Below are positions 43,310-53,443 of a DNA stretch of 64,000 bases, piece by piece; position 1 is the stretch's first letter; each line of letters opens with the position of its first letter. The notes beneath the pieces were generated by a model. That model worked only from the letters and a program-made list of their open reading frames with translations, made no database searches and was not told where the DNA came from. The position numbers and the translations under genes are program-made. The stretch lies in NCBI GenBank assembly GCA_014155875.1, contig JACEFZ010028144.1:186001-250000 (forward strand), in the 5' to 3' direction. Source of the DNA: Cepaea nemoralis (lineage: Eukaryota > Mollusca > Gastropoda > Stylommatophora > Helicidae).

Positions 43310-44470
43310 TCATCATCCAGTTTTTTTTCCTGTTGGCGTGGGTGATCATGCTTCTCCATAAATTGCGATCTCCAACGGCATGCATCAATTCATGTGTCGA
43401 TTCCCTCCGTGTAATGACACTACACTGTCAAGAATTGTCTCATGCTGTCTCCCCCTGTTTCTCTTTTCACAAATATGTCTGGTTGTAACATGCTCCAGTT
43501 TTTGTCTTCTCATAATGTGGCCAAAAATGATTACTGTTTTATTCTGATGTTTGTGATAAGTTGTCTTTGCGACTTAGATTTCCTCAAAATGTCCAGATTG
43601 CTCATGTCAGCTATCCAATTAATTATCACACGTCTTCTATAAAACCATACCCCCAAAGCTCCTATGGGTATTTTTTTTTAAAAACTGTCCAGGTTTTGCA
43701 GCCATATTTTAAAATTGGTTTTATGTAATAACATGCAAGAACTATGTTTCTAACGTTCAAGGACACGTACTTATTGCACAAAATGTTCTTCATACGATAG
43801 AATGCAGTTTTTCCTTGTCATAATCTGTTCTTTATCTCTGTGATATATCTTCCATCCGATGTCATCCAAAAGCCAAGATATTTGAATTCCTGCACTTCCC
43901 CTAAAATAACGTGATTTTTGTTTGTTTTTGTTTACTTCAAGTATAAATTTCGGTAGTGTATGTTTCTTTGATATCACAGTGACTTCTGTATTTCTATTAT
44001 TCGAGCTAAGACCCATATTTTCGCTTTCTAAAATCATTGTATCTATCATTTCCTGCAGTTCCTTCTTGTTGCTATCAAAATGGTGTCATCAGCATAACTT
44101 AAGTTATTTATATTATATCCACCAACAAGGATCCCTGGAATATTTTCTGTAAATCTCATTATATATTCACTGTACAATGAGAACAAACCAGGAGAAATTA
44201 CACAACCTTGTCTGTCGCCCTTCATTATACACTGACATGTGTTTAAAAGGTTATTAAATCTTATGGCTACTGCTGTACTGTCAATATGTTCTTTATTATT
44301 GGCATATCTTTGCCGTCAATGTTTAGTTGCTGTAATAGTTTGATTATTTCCTCGTGTTACACATTGATAAATGCTTTTGTGTAGTCTATGAAACATAAGT
44401 ACCTATCTGTGTTTACTTCTATAGCTTTTCTAATAGTGCCCTGAGTACATGGGAGAATATGGTACACTGA
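43310..44470 (-). mobile_element. RTE-like LINE fragment (RT)
   Basis: Minus strand: CFIDYTKAF (44,380), QLNIDGKDMPIIKN, GDRQGCVISPGLFSLYSEY, NINNLSYADDTILIA (near 44,080), ILEVNKNK (43,940) and a C-terminal part ending near GATGATTGATTATC. YADD is intact, but stops and frameshifts surround it. Same family as the 46-kb copy, with considerable divergence. Confidence 0.82.
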
Positions 44471-44652
44471 AAATCGAGAGTAGAGATAAAAATAAAATAA
44501 TACTGAAACAGATGTATGTGTACGGACAATGAACATAACGTCTTCTTCTTCTTGGTCTTCTTCTTCTTGGTCTTCTTTATACGGGCCTTCCTGTTCTTCG
44601 TATATATCTCATCAAGCCACTTTTCCAAATGTCACTAGCCAAGCGTCTAAGA

Positions 44653-44714
44653 CAGTGGTTCTCAACCGGTGGGGAATTCCCCCCAGGGAGGAATTTTAGG
44701 GTTTCCAGTGGGGT

Positions 44715-44757
<43 letters not shown>

Positions 44758-45126
44758 AAGACCATTTCAAGATCGCGTTAATACAAGAACCGATTGCTTA
44801 ATATTATTATTCCCTTCATACTTTACAGTTATGTACGTCTCATCCTTCTAAAACTCATTTTATAAAGTAAGTAGACCCACAAATCACGTTTTATGTGGAT
44901 GTCTAGACTTGTTTTAGTATATGCTATTACATTTACCTTCCATATTTACGTATACTGTGTAGGGGTGGGGGGATTTTTAGGTAGGAAATATGAAAGGGGG
45001 GAATGCCGTTCTGAAAATATGGTGAAGGGGGGCACGGGCCAAATTTTTGATAGGAAGGGGGGGGGGGATGACGTTCTGAAAATATGGTGAAGGGGGGCAC
45101 GGGCCAAAAAATGTTGAGAACCACTG
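44653..45126. mobile_element. hAT-type MITE, second copy, with a long G-run
   Basis: TIRs CAGTGGTTCTCAACCGGTGG and GTTGAGAACCACTG, with perfect 8-bp duplications GTCTAAGA at 44,645-44,652 and 45,127-45,134. Interior homologous, in reverse orientation, to the copy at 2,744-3,116. A G-run of about 46 (44,711-44,756) and a duplicated CTGAAAATATGGTGAAGG block enlarge it to 474 bp. Confidence 0.9.
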
Positions 45127-45311
45127 GTCTAAGACAACGAGTAATAACGTTAGCCTGATTAACGCCGTGATAATGTCCCACTCTCCCTTTCCCGTTAAAT
45201 CTGGATTATTTTAGATTTATCTTTCAAGCATAGATTTTTCAAGAATATTTACATTCAAATATACTATTACAAGTATGTATTCATCTGAACATAACAATTT
45301 ATAGCATATCA

Positions 45312-45802
45312 GAGACTCGCACCTTGCCGTCTTGATAGACGATAGTTTGTAAAATGGAGTTATACCTCTCCATATTACAAAGCCTAGTCTGAATTTAGAG
45401 AACATGTGTTGCCCATGCAGCATGATCCCTCTCTCGGCCTACCAAATTTACTCCAGAGGAAAGGTACCACCAATACATCTGAAAGAAGACGAAGCTGCAG
45501 AAGCTGCCGGATCAGCAAAGCAATTCTTTAACTGTCCGCTTTTGGAAACTTTTATCCTAGATCAGTTGCCGACCAAGGCTTAGGGCATGGTCTGCCCTGC
45601 CATGACATTTAATCTTTAGGTTTCATTTCCTGGTACTAGGGTAAGGCTTGTAAAGTCCCATTTGCGCCCCTCCACCCAAAACCGTTTGCACAGTGTGGGG
45701 TATCGGGTTTGGTGAGTCCCGCCCAACATTCGGCGCTAACAGAAATCAGGTAGAACCGTCTACTTTTATACGGTAGCTCAGTCATATTTAAGACCTGACT
45801 TG
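45312..45802 (-). mobile_element. Internally deleted LINE (family L): 5' UTR fused to 3' end
   Basis: On the minus strand it begins with the same 5' leader as the L LINE at 49,309 (TATGACTGAGCTACCGTATA, TTCTGTTAGCGCC, GCTGATCCGGCAGCTTCTGC, ATCATGCTGCATGGGCAACA). It then jumps directly to the L-family 3' end (ACAAACTATCGTCTATCAAG, ACGGCAAGGTGC). All coding sequence is absent. 10-bp duplications TAGCATATCA at 45,302-45,311 and 45,803-45,812 bound it, so the short form itself was inserted by retrotransposition. Confidence 0.85.
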
Positions 45803-47191
45803 TAGCATATCAATAATGAAAATGAACACTAGAAGAATATTCGCATGGAAAGTTTCACATTATATAAAGCATCAGCATTTTTAATCTTTGGAGACCGACT
45901 TTGCTGAAAGGTTTAAAGCTACTCAATTTCCGGTAAAAATGGCGACGACGTGACGCGCTTATTCTGTGGGAGACGCTGTTCAGTGTTTTCCTGTGAATTA
46001 TGTGGTGTTATTTCGTATTCGTTTATTTAAAGTGTTCAAAAGAAGCCAGGAATGCAGGTGGTGGATGAAATTTGAGGGCAGCCGACAGATATTTGTTGGT
46101 TATGGTCGCAAATTTCGCGACGGCAGGCAAAGGATCACTTCGCGAGACAATGGCTGCGGTCACATGACCAGTATGATCTCTGCCATAGAGGGAAGCAACG
46201 GCAAACTACCTCTTTAAAAGTGCCTAGTACATTATGATTCGCCTTAAGACTGATCATCGCAAGACAAGGACAGAGACATTAAAATTAGCAACATGGAATG
46301 GTAGGACGCTAAACAACGGCGGAAAATTAGATAACATAAAACAAGAAATGGAAAGAGAAAGAATTAATATTCTAGGGATGTGCGAAACGAGATGGACAGG
46401 AGCAGGCATCAAGATAGACGAAGATTTGAAGATTAATTATTCTGGAGGTGAAGATCGACAAAGGGGAGTGGCAATTATTTTGAACCGGAAAACATCAAAA
46501 TCCGTTCAAGGATATTGGGCCGTGTCGGACAGAGTTCTACTAGTTAAATTAAGTGGCAGACTTTTTAACATAAATGTTATTCAAGTATATGCCCCAACAG
46601 GAGAATCCAGTGCAGATAGTGTAGAGGAAGTTTATAATGACATAGAGTCTGCCTTAAAGAAATGTAAAAATTCAGATATAAACATCATAATAGGTGACTT
46701 CAATGCAGAAGTAGGAAATCAAGGTGGTAGATACACAGTATGAAACTATGGTTTAGGAGAGAGAAATGAAAGAGGATACAGACTCGTAGAGTGAGCAAAA
46801 GAACAGGAAATGATCGTAGGAAACACCTGGTTTAAGCAACACCCTAGATGATTATGGACATGGAGGAGTCCTGATAGCAGGATTAGAAACCAGATTGACT
46901 ACATTCTGATTAGCAGAAGATTTAGAAACCCGTTAACAATAGCAAAAACAGTTCCCAGCGCTGATTGTTATAGTGACCACATATTAATCACAGGAACATT
47001 GAGGATAAAGTTGAAGAAAGTCAAGTATATAACAGGAAACAATAAATATGATTTGGTATATTGAGTAATGTCAAGGAAATACAAAACAAATTCAACATAG
47101 AAGTACAGAACAGATTTGATATATTGTCTGATCTAGAGATCTTATTCCAGGATGTGGATGATCAATGGGAAATGTTGAAGAATTCAATCAG

Positions 47192-47672
47192 GGATTGATT
47201 GATTGATTGATTTAGGAATCGACATCACAGCATTCGGGGCATTCCCATAAGTGCTCCGTCCCCATCCTCAGCAGCCAGCGAAGAGTTCCAACACTAATAG
47301 TACCAGTAGCAATCTGATTATAAGTCCGTCTCGCTTTTCCTTTGAGCGTTAAGCGTCAGCCAGATCCCTTTGTCACTCCTCGTTGTCTCATTCTTGCCAG
47401 ACCATGGTAATCCATTTGCTCCTCCGAGGTGTGCACGTGCTCCCACAAGGCCGCAACCATGTCTGCCTTGTCATGTATCAATACTCCTACCAAGTTCTGC
47501 AGAGCCAGCCAATCTGTCCGCCTGTTCATTTCCCAGCACACCGGCATGCCCCGGAGAAAAGATCCAGGCGATGCTTGTCACCCATGACCTTCGAAGCGAA
47601 GCAAGCCACTCCGCACGAAGTCTGCCCGTCCTCACCCTCGTCAGTATGCTTTCTGAGTCAGTTACAATCACG

Positions 47673-47737
<65 letters not shown>

Positions 47738-48124
47738 GTATTCTCCATCCAGCGGAGAGCCGCAGTGACTGCCTCCACTTCCATTCTTAAGCTGGATGTT
47801 GTGGTATCATATGCCAGGCTCTCCTGCCCCAAACATCGACCATTAGCTTTGGCTATGAACCCCCAGCCACTTCTCTCACCTCTTGACATCGAACCATCTG
47901 TGTAGATAATCACATCACTTGAGTGAGCATTGTCCTGAATTAGTTGCTGGATTTCCACTTCCATGGCCCCTGCTGGCCACTCCCTGCACTCCCGGCTTAA
48001 TGTGATTATAACTCTGCACAAGTCTGACTGCTCCGCTGGCACTTTGACCCACTCCTCTCCACGCCTAATGTTCACCAGGGGGCACACCTGTCTGATCGTA
48101 TCCTCCGCCTGAGCCATCCATCTG
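47192..48124 (-). mobile_element. RNase H-family LINE, copy R6, nested antisense in T8
   Basis: 5'-truncated: starts at MAQAEDTIRQVCPLV (48,117). RNase H contains SSDVIIYTDGSMSRGERSGW, SLRMEVEAVTAALRWMENTT, a (CA)n expansion, IVTDSESILTRVRTG, WIFSPGHAGVLGNEQADRLA. The 3' end is CTGTGATGTCGATTCC plus a (TCAA)n tail. 13-bp duplications AGAATTCAATCAG at 47,179-47,191 and 48,125-48,137 bound it. The RNase H frame is long and open around the microsatellite, so this is one of the younger copies. Confidence 0.92.
47672..47736. repeat. (GT)n microsatellite inside a LINE RNase H domain
   Basis: About 32 GT units. On the minus (coding) strand it reads THTHTH between RWMENT and IVTDSES, where sister copies read EETTATHVVFITDS and QHTHVVNVANS. 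It therefore grew from the CACACATGTTGT-like codons there. Confidence 0.93.
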
Positions 48125-51100
48125 AGAATTCAATCAGTTTGGCTGCAGAAACAACTATTCCAAAATTAAAGAAGGTGGATCGTAAGAAATGGATGACTGA
48201 AGAAATTTTACAACTAATGGAAACAAGAAGACTCAACAAAAATAATTCCACCACAAATGAAGAAATTCACAGACAAGTCAGAATATTATGTAAGGAGTCA
48301 AAAGAAGCATGGCTTGAGGAAAAGTGCTTAGAAATTTAAAACAACACAACACTGAAAATACCAAATTTGTACACAAAAGAAATCAGGAAATTACTAATAA
48401 AATAACAAGTACATCAGCAAGCTGTCTAAAAACTAAAGATGGCAAAATCATAATAGAAAAAGATCAGATTCTACAGGTATGGACAGATTATGTGAAAAAC
48501 CTTTATAATGATAACAGAGAGAAACAGTATGATATTAGATTTAATAATGAAGGACCGCCAAATTTGAAGATGGAGGCTCAAAATGTTCTTAAGCATATGA
48601 AAGCTGGCAAGGCCCCCGGTGCAGATAACATCACAACAGAAATGATTAAAGCTTTAGAAGAATATGGAATAGATCAAGTCACCAGACTGCTGAACACAAT
48701 ATATGATACTGGAGATATACCTTCTGAATTATGTAACTCTGTATTTATTGCAATCCCAAAGAAATCAGGAACCTTGGAATGTGATCAACATAGAACACTT
48801 AGTATAATGAGTCACATCACAAAGATTTTGCTACGAATTATCATGCAAAGAATGAGGAAGAAAATACAACCTGAAATAGGGCAAGAACAATGTGGGTTTG
48901 TAAAAGGAAGGGGTACAGTAAATGCTGTGTATATGCTGCGAACAGTTATTGAATGTGCTATAGAAGTAAACAAGGATATTGACTACACAAAGGCTTTTGA
49001 TAGAGTTAGACATGTCAACATGGTGGATATGCTTGCAGATCTACAAACTGATGGAAAAGACATCAAACTTATAAAAAAAAAACATATATTGGATACGACA
49101 AGCTGCCATAAGGATTGATAATGAGATGGGACAATATCAGCCTATTAAGAGAAGTGTTAGGCAGGGATGTGTAATGTCTCCAGATCTTTTTTCCCTATAC
49201 AGTGGAAATATTTTCAGAAATGTAGAAGATATAAATGGAATCAGCGTTGGAGGACGAAACATCTATAACATTAGATATGCAGATGATGCAGTATTGATTG
49301 ATGATAGCTTGTCATGTCTTAATCAGATATGACTGAGCTACCGTATAACAGTAAACGGTACTACCTGCTTTCTGTTAGCGCCAAACGTTGGGCGGTGCTT
49401 ACCAAACCCGACACACCACATTGTGCCAACGGCTTCGGGCGGAAGAGCGCAATTGGGAGGGTACAAGCCTTACCCTGGTGCGAGGAAATGCAACCCAAAG
49501 ACAAAATGTCATTGCAGGGCAGACCAGGCCCTAAGCCTTGGTTGACGGCTGGTCTAGGATCGAAGCTCCGACAGGCGGACAGGTAGAGCATTGCTTTGCT
49601 GATCCGGCAGCTTCTGCAGCTTGTCTTGTTCCAGATGTAGAGGTGTTACCTTTCCTCTGGAGTGAACTAGGCAGGCCGTGAGATGGATCATGCTGCATGG
49701 GCAACACATGATCTCTATATTTTAGCCCAGGCGTTGTGCTATGGAGAGGCAATAACTCCCTCCCTGGTTTTAACTGGTCTCGGAATAAAAGTGAGAGGCA
49801 ACTGTTACGGGTTATAAGTCCCTGTCAATTGGCATAGACATGGGGCGCCATGCGTGGCCTCTGACGGTGGGAGACACCTACAGGTGTCACTGATCAGCTA
49901 CCGCCCTCCTCAAACTGGGCAGCCCCCGGCCAATTGGGTCCTGAATCCGCCAAAGCCTGCCTGCTTCAATGGGTGCTTGGGGCTAGGACAAAATCTGAAT
50001 CGCAGGCTGTAAAACCAATGCACCAGGTACTAATAAAAAAAACATAGAAACCTCAAGCTACGGTTTGCAACCTGGAACGTGAAAACCATGTGTCCAGGAT
50101 TTTCCACTGACTTGACCAATATTGAAGATGTGAGAGGAACGGCTGTGATTGATGACGAACTCAATCGTCTTAACATTGATATTGCTGGCCTGCAGGAGAC
50201 TCACCTCGCTGAGAAAGGGTCACTCAGTGAAAACAATTACACCTTTTTAAGGAAGGGTAGAGGGCAGGCACAAAAAAAAAAAGGCAACACGGTGTGGGCT
50301 TTGCAGTGAAGAATTCGCTACTGGGAATGATTGAAAGTCCAGCAGGAGGAAATGAAAGACTATTATCCCTGCGCTTGGCAACCTCTTATGGTTTTGCCAC
50401 CATTATTACTGCATATGCACCGCACTCGATTTCTCTGATGATGTGAAGGATTCGTTCTATGAGGAGTTAGACTCCGTGATCAAGGCAGTTCCAAAATATG
50501 ACTACATTTATATGCTCGGTGATTTCAATGCTCGTGTGGGCAAGGACTCGAGTTCATGGCCAGTGTGCTTTGGAAAATACAACATCGGTCGCATGAATGA
50601 AAATGGACAAAGGCTGCTGGAGCATTGCACCAGTAATGACCTATGTATTACAAACTCCTTTTTTAAAAACAAAACAGCTGCATAAGGTCACATGGAAACA
50701 TCCAAGATCCGGCCATTGCCACCAGCTGGACTTCATCATCACACGGAGACAACATCTGAACCATATATCATTGACTCGAAGTTACCACAGTACTGATTGT
50801 CATACGGATCATTCTTTGGTTGTTACAAGGGTTAGACTGAGATCAAAGAGAATCTACACAGCTAAACACAAATCTAGCCCCAGGATTAATATTATTAACA
50901 CTCACGATCCTGAAAAGTGCTTTCAGTTTCAACAGCAACTTGAAGACGCTTTCACTGATACACCAGAAAATTGTACAGTAAATGAAAAGTGGGGTCAACT
51001 TAAGGAAACTCTTTATAAAACTGCCGTAGGGGTTTGCGGTACTGTGGATCATAAGAGGACAGGACTGGTTTGCGGCAAAACGCCAGACTCTGCAGCCCTT

Positions 51101-51499
51101 GATTGATAAGAAGAAGATAGCTCTCTTAAGAAACAAGGAAAGACCAACGCGTAACACTCTGAGTGAGCTAAGGCAAGCTAGGAAGGATGTGCAAAAGGCT
51201 GCCAGGCAGTGTGCAAATGATTATTGGATCAAGTTATGTGAGTCCATTCAAATCGCAAGTGTTAACGGAAACATCAGAAGCATGTATGAAGGAATAAAGA
51301 AAGCCTGTGGTCCATTGATCAAAAGAAGTGCACCATTGAAAACCTTGACTGGAGAAATCATAACTGATAAAAAACAGCAGATGGACAGATGGGTAGAGCA
51401 CTATTTGGAGCTTTACTCAAGTGAGACCAAACTAGCGGATGATGCCCTCAACGCCATAGAGGCTCTACCAACTCTTGACCACCTGGACACACTTCCCAC

Positions 51500-53443
51500 T
51501 GTAGCATGATGGAACAGAATCCCCATTTCCAGTCCGACACATTTCATACTTAACAGGGACCATCCCAAAATAAGGGCTATTCTTAGATCGAAGGTTCCAG
51601 AACGAGTTGGGGGAGGCGGCGGTATGCACTTGTCTTATGATTGGTTCATAAATAATGAGCCCACGCTATTCCTGGGCCATATTTTAAAATCTAATTAGTA
51701 GGAGCGGGAATTTCACCAGGAGCGGTCGCTAGAGTGATGTGATGACCCAACAATGCCCTTAAAGATTCAATATATTGTTCTCTGGACAACAGAGAACAGG
51801 AGGATGGAGGAGAGGCATCCATATATCATCTGGGAAAACTAACCAGTAGTCCCAGAATCCAGAACCAACTCTCTATAAGTGAAATCTTCTAGAACCCACA
51901 ATATGGGAATTTCCTAGAGACTTTCAGCTCAGCTCTCAAACAGCTGGATATAAATAAGGGAGAAAAATAGTTCTGAAGACTCCAGTGATCATAATTATCA
52001 GGATCATCTGAGAATGAAACAACAAGTCTGGTTGTTAACCCCATTCAAGACAACTTGTGAAATGACTGGTGCAATGGATGGTTTAGCTAGGACTTATCTT
52101 GGTTAATCTCCAGCCTGGTGCTCACACAGTGTTGAAGAATGTGACTTGAAGTGTAGGTGAGATTGGACTGACTGAGGGGATGTAGTATATTGGGTTTTGT
52201 TCCTATCTCTGGGTTTCTTCAGCAAGTCATGTTTTGCATGTACCGAGTATACATCTCCCAATGTCAGGAGAGTGTTATCCTCAACTTTTGAAGTATCCCA
52301 GTATCAGCATTCACAGACAGTCTGGTCAACGGTGAGAGACAGCATCATATCATCCTACCAAATCTTGTCTTCAAGAGGAATGAATCTGCCATGAAGCTTA
52401 TTTTGGGAAAGCTGCTAACTGGAGCTAGTCCAACATCCATGCTGATGATAAAAGGATTCAACAGACCCAGAACAGTAGTTTCTTCCTTGAGTTGCCCATG
52501 GATAGGATTTCCTAAATTCCCAAGAAACATGAGATGAGGATAGAGATAGATACTGTAAACAGAATGGTGTAGTGGTGATTAGAGAGGAGAGGTGGATGAG
52601 AGTTATTAGTTGGTGGAGTAAGGGGAGGTGGTGTATCATGTTATCTGCATGCATGTTAGCATATTTGTACATTTTGTATGTAACTTGTTGAGGTGTTGAC
52701 ATGACAAATGGGATGAACAATGGTCATCACTAACTAGACTCACCATCAGCTCAATAAACAGTATGATTGAACCAGTGTTTTAAGTACATGTCCCCAGTGA
52801 ATTTCTTGTACAGTTGCTGTCAAGTGTTGTCTCTGGTGACTGTCTTGAGTGCTGTGGTTGGTTATACATATTGTGAAAGTCCTGTATAGATGTTGTAAGG
52901 TATCTCATGATGTCTATCTTGTACACTTGTGGTGTAAACCAATTCCTTGTGAATGTATGTTCCACTTTTGTCAAGAAACTGTCATGTAGATGTCCTGTCT
53001 AACAGATGTAATGTACAGTTATTGTTGAAGTTTATTTGTCTGCAAAATTGAAGGACTACTTGAACTGATATAGGTCATACTGACAAAATAAAGAAAGAAG
53101 AGATCTAGGTGACGGACGAACAGCACACTGGCAACATTATAATGAGTGAGAGGGATCCTCAGTTGTACAGGCGCTAATAGTTCAGATCTTTTCTGGCCTT
53201 AAGGGAACCTTTTACTTCTTATATAAATTTCTGTGTAGATACATAATAGTCTCACAGTGGGGGTTGAGCCAAAAGAAAAATGTTCTCCAAACAGGCTATT
53301 GCGGGAATGTTTAGCTCATTTGAGTGACCTCTAGACAAAACGTGCTAAATCATATCCTTTATCTTGTTATTTATTATTCAAGATATATCTCCAGAGAACA
53401 CTATAAACTAGGTCCTCTGGCAACTCCATCCAAACATGTCACA
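51500..53443 (+). mobile_element. Giant solo LTR-like insertion, copy 3 (1.94 kb)
   Basis: Starts TGTAGCATGATGGAACAG and ends ATCCAAACATGTCACA (TGT...ACA). 5-bp duplications CCCAC at 51,495-51,499 and 53,444-53,448. With the insert and one CCCAC removed, the surrounding LINE reads continuously through DTLPT into ITEVKCAINEL. A TATA box (TATAAATA) lies about 450 bp in, and AATAAA at 52,753 and 53,087. No coding interior. Architecture matches solo LTRs 1 and 2, but sequence identity with them is not obvious by eye, so it may be a related family. Confidence 0.82.
51949..51956 (+). promoter_or_regulatory. TATA box of LTR copy 3
   Basis: GGATATAAATAAGGG, a canonical TATA motif 450 bp from the left end, as in LTR copy 2. 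Function inferred. Confidence 0.5.

Noticed and set aside
45130..45810. Inverted copies at 45.3-45.8 and 49.3-49.7 kb as terminal inverted repeats of one large transposon
   Set aside because: Each is the 5' leader of the same LINE family with its own target duplication; they are independent insertions in opposite orientation.
53324..53443. Open frame upstream of the RT block at 53.44 kb as part of the LINE protein
   Set aside because: This stretch is the right end of the solo LTR; the true LINE reading joins 51,499 to 53,444 through the CCCAC duplication.
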